This document shows, one piece after another, positions 44,701-59,700 of a stretch of DNA of 64,000 bases. Under the pieces are notes generated by a model that had not been told where the DNA came from, ran no database searches, and worked only from the letters and a program-made list of their open reading frames with translations. Origin of the DNA: Phoronis australis (lineage: Eukaryota > Phoronida > Phoronidae); assembly GCA_002633005.1 (NCBI GenBank), contig NMRA01000695.1:107877-171876 (forward strand). The letters run 5' to 3'. How positions within the stretch are numbered: position 1 is the stretch's first letter; each line of letters opens with the position of its first letter. The translations under genes were made by a program, and so were the position numbers.

Positions 44701-47700
44701 ATTTCATTCATCTCATTTTAATAATAGTGTCACTAAAAGGAACCATGGGTGTTAAGGAAATGCACAATGCAGCGCATTTTACTGCATTGGCCTCTAGCAT
44801 TTCACTGGCATGTGTCTCGGGTATCATCGTTAACAAATTCATACCTCAACTACTCAGTGCAAATCAAATACCAAAATGTTTATAGTACTGAACAATGATC
44901 GGCAAATACAGAATGCCCGCAGAAGTGAATACAAATTAACCGAATTGCTTGCCAATACTCAACTCTGTCTGAAGTTACACCGTATGGCTTTTCACCACTT
45001 GGTGAAATAGATATAAACCAGAACAATGGGAGGAAAATTTTTGTTCATTATGTTAGTACTATTTAAGTCAAATTCCTTTGACACATTTAGAAAAGCGAAA
45101 ATGGTTGTACCGGTTATGTTTTGCCTCTTTTTATCTTCCTCTAACAACGACGAATCAAATCATCTGACCATCTTGTGAGCTCAGTTTTTGACCTAATGAC
45201 ATCATGTATTGACTGGAATGCTAGCCAATGAAATGGTCATCAATTTTGTTTTTCCATAGGCAGACCACAATGGTACAGATGAAAATTTTGCAAATGTTTT
45301 ATCACATACAGGACAGATTAATGTTTTACCAAAAACAGAATTCTCTAACCGTGATATTCATTTTTGTTGAGAAATGTTGCAAAATGAATTTCCATGTGTC
45401 GGCGGCCATGTTGTGTGCTAAACAGGTGAAGAATTCATTGGTAATGGAAAACAAAGTGAATTTCATGATGCATTAAAGATCCTCTTCTTTGATACCGGTT
45501 CTATTCCATTTCCATGCTTTGTCATGGTTCTCAACAGTAAATTAATGACGACTTTAGCTCCTCACGCCATGCAAGAGTTGTCAAACACGTACTGTAGGTA
45601 AGGCATTGAGATAGTGCTGGATAATATTGTAGTACTCATATTATCAGCTGGTGAACATCAGTTGAAAAGCTGATAGTTGATAGGGGTTTTCTTTTACAAT
45701 TCTTTGTAGTGTAGGGTTGACTCTAGGCAACTAGGGGAATCTTGTCAGTAGTGGTGTCGTGGTGACATCCATTACTGAGAGGTTATAGCTAGTATCCTGT
45801 TGTTTAGAAATTTAGTGATTACATGTCTGCCACTAGTAAAGATTCAGTTTTGACCCATAAGCAAAAATAGAAATACACTGTCTCGCATCTTGATTCTTTT
45901 TCTCACGAGTAAGGCGCAGGATTATATGATATTGGAAATGCATGAGTTCTGAAGTCTCAGTTGCCGAAACTCAACCCCAACTTAACCCTAACTATATCCT
46001 AAGGCCACAGTAAGAACAATTCTAGGCTCCCGGGGAGTTGAAAGCATTAAGATTAATTAGATACATAGCCCAGGAATGTGCTTTAATTGCTACGTAAATC
46101 TAGCCTAAGTATTATAATTATTGTTTTTAATTTTGTCATTTCAATTTTTTGACTGGGTCCAAAGTCTGAAATTAACACCAAACTAAACAACTGTCTTATT
46201 TAAAAATAATGTTGTTCTGTGGTTGTTACTCTTTTAGAATGGTGAATAGTTAAATTTGTAGCAACAACCACCTAGCGACTTCCTGTAATTAAGAATAGAA
46301 ACAACTTGTAAATAATTTGCGGTTTTGAAGAAAACACCACAAATGATACACTTAAAAACAAATGTGAACACAATTATACACAAAATCCTAGTAATTCTAA
46401 ATATTACGCAGTTGTTATTTGATATTGAAATAAAGAAATAATAAAACTGTGCCGTGTTTCATTAGGGTAATGACAATGTTGTGGGGTTTACCCAGGGATT
46501 CCTGTGTCGTCCTAAGAAATGTGGACGAGAAGTGTGTGTAAATAATATATCTAGAATTTGCACTACCAGAGTCGCAAAATGGCGTGATCTGTATTGACCA
46601 AGGTGACGAAAAGTGAAAATACAGAACGAATAATGCTTTCATTGTGATCACCATGAGGAGTGTGGTCTAGTGGCAAGTTATCGGTGACCTTCAGCTTCTG
46701 TACACACTTAGATCTTAAGCCATAAAGGCGTAGTTTTCATTACTTAGTGAAACTGAAATTTCACCGAGTATGTTGTTCTGACATCAAGTTTTTTGTTTTG
46801 TTTTGTTTGTTTGCATGAAATTCTAACACAATATCTAGTCTTGGAAGTTTAGGAAGCCTATTGTTTATTGTCATGATCGAATTCAAGATGGGAGACGTGG
46901 TGGCCATTTTGTTTTCAAATTCAGATTCAAATGCGCCTAGAGGCTGCGATTTTGGACGTATAGGGCTGTACGTGTACAACAAATGTGTTGGAAATCATGA
47001 CATATTGTATTTCCAGTCAAAGATAGCAGAAATATTGGCCATTGTGCATGCGCACCTCGATTTTAGGTCAAAAAACATTTTGTCCTGTAGAGGGCGTATT
47101 GTAGCACCAAATGCTTTGAAATTGTTTATGTGTTAGTTTCCTGTAGCTAGCTGTTAGCGAGTGCTGTTTAACTGGAAGTTGTTTTCAAACTGGCGGATCT
47201 GACACTGTTTTGTCCATTTTCAATCATGCTAGGATGCCATTTTGAACAGGAAAAGCAAATGATGTGAATTTTTACATGTGAATTCTCTAAGGTATACTCT
47301 TTCAAATGAACTCTAAGATTTTTCTATCAGACTTACCATTTTTGAGTTATTTGACTTTCAATTTCTGTCAACAAAATGTAAAATTTGAAATATTTCGAAA
47401 AATGTGTAATTTTGTGAAACTAATTTGCTAGATAGAGTTTTGAGAGGGCTTTCGGAAGACATGTTACCATTTTTCTCGATGACGTCTCATTTTTCAATTA
47501 TCCGGGATTTTCTGATGATGCTTTTCCTTTGTTTATTGCATTTTACTGCACTTGTGTAGGTTTACCTTCTATTGTATAAGACTACAATCTTACTCATTTC
47601 TGACATCTTCATTCATCATATGATTGCTATCATCATGTTCATCATCGGCACCATCGTCATCGTCATCTCCATTGTCGTCTTTTCCACCAATTTTGCTAAG

Positions 47701-50700
47701 TGTCGCTCTTCTGCGCTCTTTTATTATTTGTCCATTTCACTTTAATCAAGTAATTGCATAATATTTAAAGTTGCTAAGATTTTATATAATATGTTCACAC
47801 TTGTTTTTAACACAAATTTTGTTGAAAACACCGCTAAAGTTTTTGTTTGATAGCTGGACACCTGAAGAATAGAGATTTTTTCGACACTACAAGCGACTCT
47901 GTATCAAGCTTTCAAACAAAAAGTTTAGTCATGTTTTCAACGAAGTTTGTTTTTTTGAAGGGCTGCTACCGAACTATACTGAGTTGTTTATAAGTGTATC
48001 AATTGTGGTATTTTCTGTAAAACCACAGTTTATTTACAAATTATTTCTTTTCCTGAATATACTAGGTGGCACTTGCTACAAATTTAATTATCGACAGTTT
48101 CATTGAGACATAACATCTTTAAATACTAGATGATCATCATGAACAGCAAACTTGTCCATATAAACGATCATCAGCTTAGCACATAACATGTGAAACAACC
48201 AGATGGAATTTTATTTTGTCAACAAATTGTGCATCAATAATCAGTGTTGCAGAACATTTTCTGCATTATTACCATAATGGTTTGAACTACGCTGCTAGAA
48301 CATGTGAGCATTCTAATGAATGGTAAATGAGTTACAATGTCGACCATTATTTCTGTGCTGTGGTAAAGACAAATTATCGCATTTGCTTCTTCAAGTTCAC
48401 TAAGCATAGTTTTTGAGCAGAAATAAGTCCAATCAAAGTGTGCACCCATTTCCAAACATTGACAGCACTGTGTGGAATATGATACTGGTGTGCAGACACA
48501 CAACTTTATGCTTTAACAATGATTATTTAATCTGTAACTTAAGCACCTCTATTTTCATATCTAAGCTCTTACTTTGAATATTAAAACTTCTGGAGGCTTG
48601 TGGTCTTTGGACTGTCATTTGATGAATCATTAGATCTGCTTTAAAGATAGAGTCTAAAGTTTATTCTACCCAAGACTGCTGTGAAGTCCCACTGCACAAA
48701 TAGTTGTCATTTGGCTGCTCTGTAGTGCAGGCCTTTGAGCTTGCTGCGCTGCTGGTCTTTGTTTCTCCATTGCTGTCCCATACAGGGTGCCTATGAAGTA
48801 TAAGTAATCTTTTGGAATTTTTGACAAGTCTCATTCATGAAAATAATAATTTTATGATTGATGTTTGTCCCGACGATAAAAATGTTGCACCACAAGCTCA
48901 GTTGCTTAGGGTTCTCCCTTGTGTTTTTGCAGCCTAGTCCTGCTTTCTGCTAATGAATATGACTATAGTGAAGACGATTATCACTTGCTGAGCAAGTCAT
49001 TAATTATTTGTACAGGAACACTGTCATTATGTAAAGCGAAAAAAACCCACGATATATAAACATGGCTCAAGATTTTTATACGGGGTTGGAACTTTCTGAA
49101 GTATGGTGCAGCATCATTATTATATGAATACATGTTACGGAAAACACTGGTTTGAGTTCTTTGGTAGATTAAATAAAGTTCATTTGGTATGATTAAGTAG
49201 TAATACAAATATATGGAAATAACATGTACAACGGGTAAAACAATAGTGTGAAAGAACGGGCACGAAAAAAGCAGCTCAAGAAATGTTTGAAGACTGCTCA
49301 TCCCAATTTTCTTCCACCATTTTGTAATGCTGAAAATGTACGCTCTGCTTTACTAGCCTCTGTGAGGTTCAAAAATCGTGCACAAACTGTTCAGTGCACT
49401 GGGGCTGTAGCTCACCTCTTACTGAAGCTGTCAATGATTTGCATTTTCTTGAACGTCATGGTTTAACATGATTATGTATACCAGAAGCACTCAATTGAAC
49501 TGTGTACAGTGATTGAATTGAGGTCAGGTGTTTTTGTGTCTGATAATCAAACCAATTGTATTTTCCTAATACCAGTGGAACAAGTGTACTTGAATTTTTA
49601 CCCTAGCTTTCTGACCAGTTTCATTTTTTAATGCAAATTTGATGAAATCAATAGCTGTTTCATTCAGTGTGCTAAAGAATTTTTGCTAGGGTGTTGCTGA
49701 ATAGGTGTCTGCTTTTGCAGGTAAAGGTGGAATGTTTGTGTATGTTTTTGGTTATCCTGTAGTCATATACATTATGTATATGTATAATTATACCGGTATT
49801 TATATTAGATTCATGTTATTCACTGTTGTTACTTTGGGAATACTTTTTGGCTATCCTGTAGATATGTATGACCCTGTTACCAATCTCACTGTTGTACTTT
49901 GGGTAAACTTTTGGTCACCCTGTACGGTATATGTATGTAGTCCTGTTTCTGTCTACTGTACTTTGGCCGCTGCTGACCACAGTGTGTGCATGTGTCTCAG
50001 CTGTGAGGGAGATAGAAAGGCAATCACTTTGGATCAGGAATTGACTCCTGCCGGTTATCAATGTCGACATCAGAGTTTGCTGGTAGTCTCAAGGCGGCCA
50101 TAGTCAGCCTTGACTACTTCTATCAGTCGCACGTGAAAAGTGGAGAAATTTGCTCTGGCTTTATCAGTCACGGAGCAACGTATCCTGAGTCTAATTTTGT
50201 TTTTATTTGTCCATTGGTGTTTCCTTGGTTTTATAGTGTTTCTCAGATTAGCACGGTGGTCAAAACCAAGACAATAAAATTAATCGTGGCCATGATCCGA
50301 AAATATAATCCGTCTTTACTGAGGTTGCATTGCTACAAAAATGTTCTGGTCTGCTATCAAGTTTTTGGTTGTTTTTAGATAAAATTATGCGCTATTTGCT
50401 TAATATTTAGTGGAGAAATATTTTCTTTGGTAAATTGCACGAATCAGGTACAAATTGCCCTACTCACTCGGGAAAGTCTTACATTTATTGCCTTACAAAA
50501 TGTCACTCCTTCAGTTGCTCTTTTTGGAAAAATTCCGTATTTCTGAAAAAATCTGCAGAGAATGGCCCTCTTTGTCTGTTTTGTGCCTTTGAATATTATC
50601 TAGTGATAAATTTGATGTCTGGTTGTCTGGTTTCAAAATGCATAATTTTTGTGTTTATGTGTGCTTATTGAATCTAAATGGAGGGAAAAGTTGATTGCAT

Positions 50701-53700
50701 TCGCACTGGCATGATGGGCTATATATTCTTAGGCTTTCTATGATAAAAATTTTCCAGTTCGGGACAGTAAAAAATTAGTTATTTTGCTCAAGGTCGGAGC
50801 TTGACTCAACTTAGAATTGGCCTTCCCAAATTCAAGAATCACCAGAAATACAACAAAATTACCCATTCTGTAGCTTGAAAACGCATTGTCCAAAATTTGA
50901 GAAATATGATGAACACTAAAATTGCCTTTTCCCATATCCAGAATGAAGAAAATTCAATTTTCGCAGGAGTTTCTGTGTCCCAAAATTCTAGAGACTATCG
51001 GAAATTAGAGAATTTTTGCCGTGCCTTGTTTAAAGTTATGCGGGAGCTTATCATCATGTCTATGTATTTTGCCAATAAGTTACAAAACTGTGGAATACAA
51101 CTCTGTAAAAATGTGCATTTTCTGAAAGTGAGGAAGCCGGACACGAAGAATTGTGTTTTGTGACTTAATTAATGTGAGGCGACAAGGCACATGTGTATTT
51201 CAAGAGATGGCAATATTGGAAACCATACTGACCAGTTGTTGTGAAGTGCATGTTGCATGTTCCCTTGTTTGCATTTATGCCTTAACAGCATATCCTTCAG
51301 ATGCTACATATTGGTGGCTAGTCAAATTGAGTTCTACTTGGCAGCTGTGGTTATTCTCGCCGTTTTCGTCCTAAAAGGTCCTAAAGTTACGTCATTACTG
51401 GCACGAAGAATCTTAGGCAGGCAAAGGGTGACTAGAATCCGGAAAAGCAGGATTTTTAGCACAAGTTCCGTGAACTTTAGCGTTTCCATTCTGATTTATA
51501 AACTGTGGCTGAGAGTGCAGCATTATCTTCATGCTGCATTGCGTGCACATCAAACCACGTGGGTCTACATTAAAAGTCTCCGTCGGAACCATCGAGGGGG
51601 AAGACGACATCACCACCACGATGAACACCACTTTCGCCAAAAGTTCAAAGCAGGTGTAGGTAGCCTTGCAGATTTGATTTATAATTCAGTGAGAATACAG
51701 AAAAACATTCCAGTAATCCCCATTCATGTACTTCATGAGGATTATCAGAAAATTTCTCGGGTGTTTTGGAGACATAGAATGAATGTTTAGTCTTAACCTG
51801 GTCATCCTAAACTTAACTTTGTCTCAGGGTGAGCACCTGAGGCTATGTGTCTAAATTAAGGGGGCTTTGATAAGCTCTGAGCTTGAATCATTAACTTCAA
51901 AGTGAGTATTTATTACTCGTGGGCAAAAATGCTGCTGTAATATTTGGCAGTTTGGGTCAAAACCAGTTGTTCAAATTGTCTAAATGTCCCCTTTGATGTA
52001 TTTGGTTTAAAGGTGTCTACAATTAGCTGCTAATGATCAAGATTTTAAGAAAGTTTTATATAATTTTACATTACAAACGATGTGGTAAAATTTGCTTCAA
52101 AAATGGTTTAATTAATTTTGAGGAAATGAAACTCTGTTTTTCTACCATATTGTAGCCTAAAGGGTGTTGTACTTGTTTGTACCTTATATACATTTTAGTT
52201 TCAAGTGACATTTCAGTAAGTTCTAATTTTGTTAGCTAGGTAATCTGTTTCCAGTCGAGGGGTTTGCTGTAGAACGTTATTACTCCTGGATTGAGTTTTC
52301 ACTAAGTTTAGTAGTTCTTTGGCTGCTCTTTGCAGGCATCAAATAACACCATTTTACTGAGGTGGGACAGCTTGTATTGGGTCAGTGGTCCCAACACAAG
52401 CACAGCCAGCATGCTGGGTGGGATAAACATCTTCAAAAGTTATANTGTCATCTTCGTCATCATCTCTTTCGTCGTCTTTTCTCGTCCTCTCGAACGTGTT
52501 TTTTTTTTTTGGTTAATTTCGCCAAGTTTCGCTCCTCAGAGCGCTTTCATTTTATTTTTGACCAGATCTATGAAACAGCCAAATCCATTGCTTTGAGAAT
52601 TTGTTAGAAATTTCCATTTCCCAGGCCTTCAGGAGAATCTGTTGAAATTAGTCCTGCATAGACATTAACTTTTGCCATGCCCCTACTGTTGCCATGCTAG
52701 GTGGTTAGTGTTATGTGGCCCTTTACATACACACAGCTTAGAAACGGAGGCAAGGCGGAAGTTGCAGGCAGGAATGCAAAGTGTTCATGGGCGAAGATGC
52801 AAATTGTAGGAGTCACAGCACATCATTGTTACTGCTGTTGTTATGTTACTTCTAATTTCCCCAATGTACGTAATTCGGGACATTGAGTTTTGCTTCAATG
52901 GTCTTTTTTTTGATCAGCTGATTAAAGATTTCATGGGCATGTCTGTTGTACACCAAATATTTGAATTGAACCCAGTCTTGACTGCTAGCTGTGTGGAATA
53001 GTCTGACAATTTGCTGACAATAACTGGAAGTCCCGGTTAAAGTAAATAAGCACTGAACAGCTGAGTGGCATATCCTAGAAAATGCATGAAAATTATCACC
53101 TGTATATTTGTACGTTTTTGAAAAGCGAAATAGAGATGTTACCATCTGCCTTGCGTTTACGTTTAGACGTACAGTTGACACGGATCAAGGTGATCCAACG
53201 CAACTTGTTCTACCTCACAAACGGGTGACAAAAGTTGCCTCCACGGTGCCAGTTTGGTCCCTCAGTTCTGTTTACACAATTACTTGCACCCAGTTATCTT
53301 GTTCCATGTCAGCTGATCCATGTCAACTTAAGTGTAAATGGACTGTTGAAGCCCATGACCTTATTGGTTAAATTGACCTTAAGCTTCTCCACTGAAGTTA
53401 TAGGTGTTTGTCCATTATGAGACTTATCACAGTTATGTAAGACTGTGGCTGATAACAACTCTTGTGCAAGCACCAAGGCCTCAAATTTTTACTTAAATTA
53501 TTATTTGCGAGGTGCCAGTTTTTTTTAATGAACTCATTGCAAACAAAATTTCCTAGAAAAGAAAGTCATTTTTTTCCATAAAAAGGTGAAGTGGCCTGTT
53601 ATCAATGCTTGAAATGTTTAAGTATGTTACTTAATACATTATGTTTATGTTTAAAGTGATTAAAGTATTTTTATTTAAGAAAAATGTTGTACACCAAAAT

Positions 53701-56700
53701 TTACTTTGGAGTCACCCTCATGGGTAAGATTCAGGCAGTTAAAGAACCAGTGGACGTGCTTGCAAGTATTTGGGTCACGTAAAATAGTTGGTATTGCGAA
53801 ATTGCTAATACTGTAACAATAGTTTTAGACAACCTGAGGAAACTATTTGATAGTGTTTAGTAAAATCAAAGTCTGCTGCCTGAATGCTTGGCTACAAATA
53901 CGTAAGTTTTAAATTAGTCCCTGCCAGAAGCAAGAGAATGCTTCCTCCTGTTTGTAATCTTGACAATAAAATGGGCTTGACAGTAGCGATTTTTGTCACT
54001 TACCATCAAAAGGTAGTTATGAAGGTTGCTTATCACAACAATAGTTGCTACATTATGCCTTTATTCTTGTGTAATGTTCCGACATTCAGTGACATTGCTC
54101 TTTCTTAATTCATTGAGATACTTAGGATATCATGAAGGTGACCAAGTGCAAATGTTGAAGGAAATTAGTGCCTCTTGTCTTCTCTTAAATCACAGCTTTG
54201 TTTCCTGTAGTTAGGTTGGTTGTTAACTTGAAGGCTTTATTTTTTATTTTTTTAATGAAACACGCAAGATTTTTCTTTCTTTAACTTCCTGGAAAGAAAA
54301 TTTAACCAAGACGTTAGTCTAACACCTTAGTGTTTCATTGTTGGGATTAGTCATATGCAAACACACACACAAAGCTTTCTATTTTTATTGCTTAGCTAGT
54401 CTTTTAACCAGCTTTTTACAAATCCTAAATTGTCATCAATTACAATGACAGATTTGTCTGGAGTGGGAACGTGTGTGTTCTTTCTTGAACATTCAAAGTC
54501 CAGACCAAAGTACTACCCTGGCAAACTGGAACTTAGGGGCCTGAGAAAATATCAAAGTGGAGCTGAGTCATATCTGCTTTACGTATTCCAATGGCTTTCC
54601 TGCTACATCCAATTTCGCCAAGTCAATCACAGAGCTAAGATAATAAGTCGAGATGACGCACAGAACAGCATAATACCTACCTAAGTTGACGGTATGACTT
54701 GTCCAAACTATTGCCACGATGAGAGCTCCTCGTAGAGTAAACCATTTAAATTCATTTTTGATCACAATGTTATTTTCAGGTCTCCTTGTACCGCAGAATG
54801 CCCTTGAAGTCTATGTCCAGGTTGTGGGGTAAAGTGAATGATCTCACTCTGCCGGTGTTCCTCCGCAGTCCTATGTACCGACTGTATATCTGGTGTTTTG
54901 ACTGCAACTTGAAGGAAGCTGCCATTCAGGATCTCACCCATTACAAGAACCTCGGCGAGTTCTTTAGACGACAACTGAAACCCAGCTGTAGACCAATTGA
55001 TGCTCAACACGCTCTAGTAAGTAATCGTAACTTGATGGGCAATTTCACTTTAAGTGCAGAACCTCAAACCTGCTACGTGAAAAATTAATGTCATTTTTTC
55101 CCTGTTTGGGAATTTTCTAGACAAGTACACTTTTTGTGCCAGTGCTCTTTCTTTTTCGATTGTCCTCCACATCCTGTCAGTGTGAAATGGGGACACATTA
55201 TTCACGACTGTCTGTTCATCCGTTTCTTGGTCACAATGGTCTTGGCACAATGTCTGAATCTGAGTGTCTTGATTCTGTTCATATTTTGTTTCGAAGTGTA
55301 TGTGAGACATCTCCAGATGCCATTCGATTTTGGTCACCTTGCTGTTATTTTGAATTTCTCAGCAAGAAAATCAAGTTTTTATTTGGGAAATCAATAATTT
55401 GTTGGCGTGATAGCTCAAGAAGAGAGCTTTAGGTTGTGTACATATTTGGCATTAAGTTTTATGTGGTTCAAATACAGACGGCAGTCGATTGGTGAGCTTG
55501 GCCTGTTTTTCATGGTCACAGCAAAACTTTTGGACTTAGGGAAAATGCTGGTGCAACGTTTCCAGAAATAAGTTTCAAGGTCACAGAGAGGAAATCAAGT
55601 ATTGACTTGTCAAAGTATTGTTGGTGCGATATCTTATGAAGGGTGTTTTAGATTTTGTTCATATTTTTTAGCCAGGTGTATTGGGTAGAACGACTCCAGG
55701 CATCAGTCAGTTTTGATGACCTATGATTTTTACAGTTAGAAATTCAAGTTTTGACTTGGGGAAATGTTGACATGATATTTCAAGAAGGGAGCTTCATATT
55801 TTGCTCTTTGTATCAGGTGTAGCTGGTAAGAAAATTAAGTTTTGACTCACGTCTTTAAATAATGTTTGCAATTTCGCCTTAGGAAGGAAGCATTGCATTT
55901 TATTCAAATTTTATACCGAGGTGGCTCGTAGCCAAATTGGGCTACATCAAGGTCATAGCATCCCTTTGTCAAGATATCCTTTTTGTCAATATTCTCGTAT
56001 GTGTCCCTGTTCCCATGACAACTTGGCTTCCCAATTACGTGATTTTTTGTAGGCCACTGGTTCTTATTCCAATTGCTTCCATCCCCTGCATGTCATTTCA
56101 TGTATCTTAAGTTTGTAGTATCTTGACTGTATCATTTATGTGTGCTCAGTTCCATGTGACTTCTCGAACCATAGACTCATGCACCTGATGTTCAGTTATA
56201 GGCATAGGGACAGTGCTCTCCACTACCTGTTTTTACTCATCACAGTAAATTTGAATTTTGTTGTGTCAAGTTTGACTTGCTATGCAAGGAGTTTGGGAGA
56301 TTCGTAATTTTTTAAGCCAATTAGGACATTTTGGATTTTTAGTACCAATTTGATGCATTTATTCCAAGACTTAACACACCAATGGTATGGACATGGACTT
56401 TCGAAAACATACATGAATTTTGTATTTCCAGTTGAATTTGAATTTGATCTTTATGTTATGGAGAACACTGAATTAATATCTAGTACACTAACTTGTGCGG
56501 GCCTTTTGTCTCTTATTTTTAGCAAGTTAACAAAAACAATAACAAGTATATTAAATGCGATCATTTGCAGGTTTCACCGTCTGATGGAAAAGTGCTTCAC
56601 TTTGGCACCGTCGATAGGGGTGTGTTAGAACAGGTTAAAGGTGTCAGTTACTCCCTTGAAGCATTCCTTGGCCCCAAAACTTGGGAAGACACGTCCAGTG

Positions 56701-59700
56701 ACACTCGTCTCAAAGAAAACATCAATTTCAATAACAACAACAACAACGCAGCGAAGAATTCTGTTGATGACGATCATGTCATGAAACCGGACTTTTTGCC
56801 ACTCAAAGAGGACTATCAAAAAGAAATTGTCACGAAACCAGACACTGAACTTTTTCACTGTATTATATATCTGGCACCGGGAGATTATCACCGTTTTCAC
56901 TCACCCGCTGACTGGACTATCCACTATCGACGTCATTTCCCAGGTAGGTAGATCTAATCCTTCTTTCCGCAATTGCGATAAAAATTTTTCAATTTGGGAC
57001 AAAAATATGTGCTTAAATTGCCATGTCTCCAATTTTTATAGGCTTACTGTTTTGTCACAAATGCTCAAAATTTTCCAGATGTTTGTTTATAGCTTACCCA
57101 TGCAAACCATGCCAGAACAGAAAATTTAACTGAATAGGCTTACCACATTTTTGCACATGCTCAAAATCTTCCAAATGTTTGGTGATAGCTTATCCATGCA
57201 AGCTATGCTAAAATAATAGAAAATTTTTACTGAAAAATTACTTTTATTGAGAAATTTAATTTCGCCTATCCACCATATTGTGTCTGAAGCACATCCATGC
57301 TACGTTATGTTTTTTAAGCTGCGTTATGTCACACTTGGCAAATTAGAACTATGGTAAGTTTGCTTGTTGATTTTCATGTTGAAAATAGTGAAATGTGTCA
57401 ACTGTTGGTTTAACCTTGGCATCGGTGTACAACATTTTGTAACCATAGCTCATCTGACAAATAAATAGAGGAAAATTCTATTTTAAAAGAGGAAAATTCT
57501 ATTTTAAAATTTTCCATTCAGTTGACACTGACAGTCGAATTGTTTTCAATGAATATGTTAAACTGCCTCAACTCACTGCTAAAAACATTTAAAGTAGACT
57601 GGAAATTCACACTAGCACCAGAGATTTCCGATAGAGACCCAGAATTCTATGTCCAAAATGTCCACAGGGGGCGCACTTTCAGAAAATGTGATGGGGCTCT
57701 CGGAAACTTTTATTGCCATGAACTTGAATTTACTTCATGCCTTGGTCAGTTTCGTGATGAATAGAGAAGTATAACGACCCTTTCATTAACAAGTGGTCAG
57801 ATACAAGTATTTTGACATCCTTTTAAAGTGAATGGTATGCAACGTGATCCTGATAGTCGCCATGAGGGCTTTTCTATGGTATGTGGCATCTTACTGACAC
57901 GTCTGCATATTTAGCCAAATACCGGGTATCTACAAAACTAGATTTTAACTCGGTAAAAGTATTAATATTTCTGGGGGGATTTTTTGAAAGTAGAAAGCAT
58001 GTAGAATTTGATTTTTAAAAACATTTTATTCACAATGCTTCTCCTTTGCAAGATTTGATTGAACAAACTCAGTAGTTGTCAAAATTCAGCAAGGAATCTT
58101 ATCTGAAAAATTGTCTGGCAAACCGACTTAAATTACTCATCATTAAGATAACAGTCAGGCTCCTAAAAATTTCCATCACTGGTCGGTTTCCTCTGGGCCT
58201 GAGTGGAAATTTACTTCACTGTTTGTGTTTGCTATACTCTGTTGTGAGGTGATAAAAGACAGTGATGTTTGTTTGCAATAAAACAGAATTTGATAATGTC
58301 CTAGATTTGAACACTTAAGGCTTTTAGCAGTTAAACACAGAACCAATAGGGAATGTTAAACCAGGTTTTTAGTTTTTATTCCAGCAATTCTGATATGTCA
58401 GTAAAAATTATATTTTACTTCAACCTGGAGAATCTCCAGGTTTGATAAACTTTTTAAGTCCTTTTTGCTATTCCCTGGTACACTGTATAACTGAGAATGT
58501 TGGGAAGTGAATTAATTTAACAATTTTGCTTGTGCATTTGATTTTTTCATTGTCATTAACATTGATTATGTTAACAAGTTTGTCCCATGGCTGCTTGTAC
58601 AGAGATAAGACTACAAATGAATTCTATTCTGAAGCTGAATGACCATCTGTTATCTCCTGCACTCTCAGTCAGTGTCTTAAGGGATTATTCGGCTGTGGGG
58701 AATTTCCATGGCTTCACCTCAGGAGGTAACATATTATTCAACCCCATTTTGAATTGTAGGGATCCCAATTAGACAAACATCACCCATTCTGCCTTTTGAC
58801 TTTTTACAGGGCTTGGAATTTTTATTTTTTACGGCGATTTCCTCTTATTTGATTTCCAGTTTTCTCTTTTTCCGTCTCTTTTTTATCATTATTTTGAAAT
58901 TATTCATACAAAAATGTACTTTCTTGCAGTTAAAAAATTTACAACACAAAAAATAATTCTATCACATAAACCCATTTATTGGTAGAATGATACATCACCT
59001 GGAAAATGCTCCTCTTTTTTGTCCTGGGTCATTCCAAGCCCTGTTTTTACTTACAAGACAGTGTAAATTACCTTCAGTAAATTTTTAAGGATTATTTGTT
59101 TTTGATTTTCTATAAAGTTATGCTTTAGGCCAAAGTTGAACAATTGGTATTTTGAAAATTGTTGTATGTTGATATGGTATTTTTGCTTGTTCATATTTTC
59201 AATGAGAGACACCTGATGTCATCTGAAATGGCTTGGAATCCTGCGTAGTTCTTCGCAGCGAAACGTAGGCTTAAAAATCATTAAGATGCAAGATGATGCA
59301 GATCTTTGCTAGACATCGCCATGCAATAAAGCGAAACTGGGAGTGATGACATTCTTGCAAGTGCCTCACATCTACATAACGTAGCCCTTATGCTACATGT
59401 ACGTAGCTAAATTGGCTCAGCGCTAACTGATGTTAGCTTTGAGAAGCTGGTTTAAAATAAGGTGGACGCTCTCTAGAGCCAATTTTGTTTTATTGGCTTT
59501 GCAAATTATGAAAAGCTGCAGTTTGGCTTCTTTTCCTGGTTATCAAATAAAATTTAAATTAGCTTTTTACTCGTACAAAATTGTCTCAAATTTTCCTTAC
59601 CATGATAGGACTTCTTTTCTGTAACCATTAATATGAAAACCCGAAACACGTCACAACACATTGGAAAGTCATTTATTTTATTGCAGTTGGCCAGATCTGA

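Noticed and set aside
46650-46760. tRNA-like A box GTGGTCTAGTGGC
   Set aside because: No B box at the right distance and no cloverleaf.
49705-50103. 132-codon hydrophobic ORF
   Set aside because: It runs through a tandem repeat whose period keeps the frame open; no domain or splice sites.
55134-55432. Overlapping plus-strand ORFs in PISD intron 4
   Set aside because: They fall within the diverged tandem repeat and have no domain.
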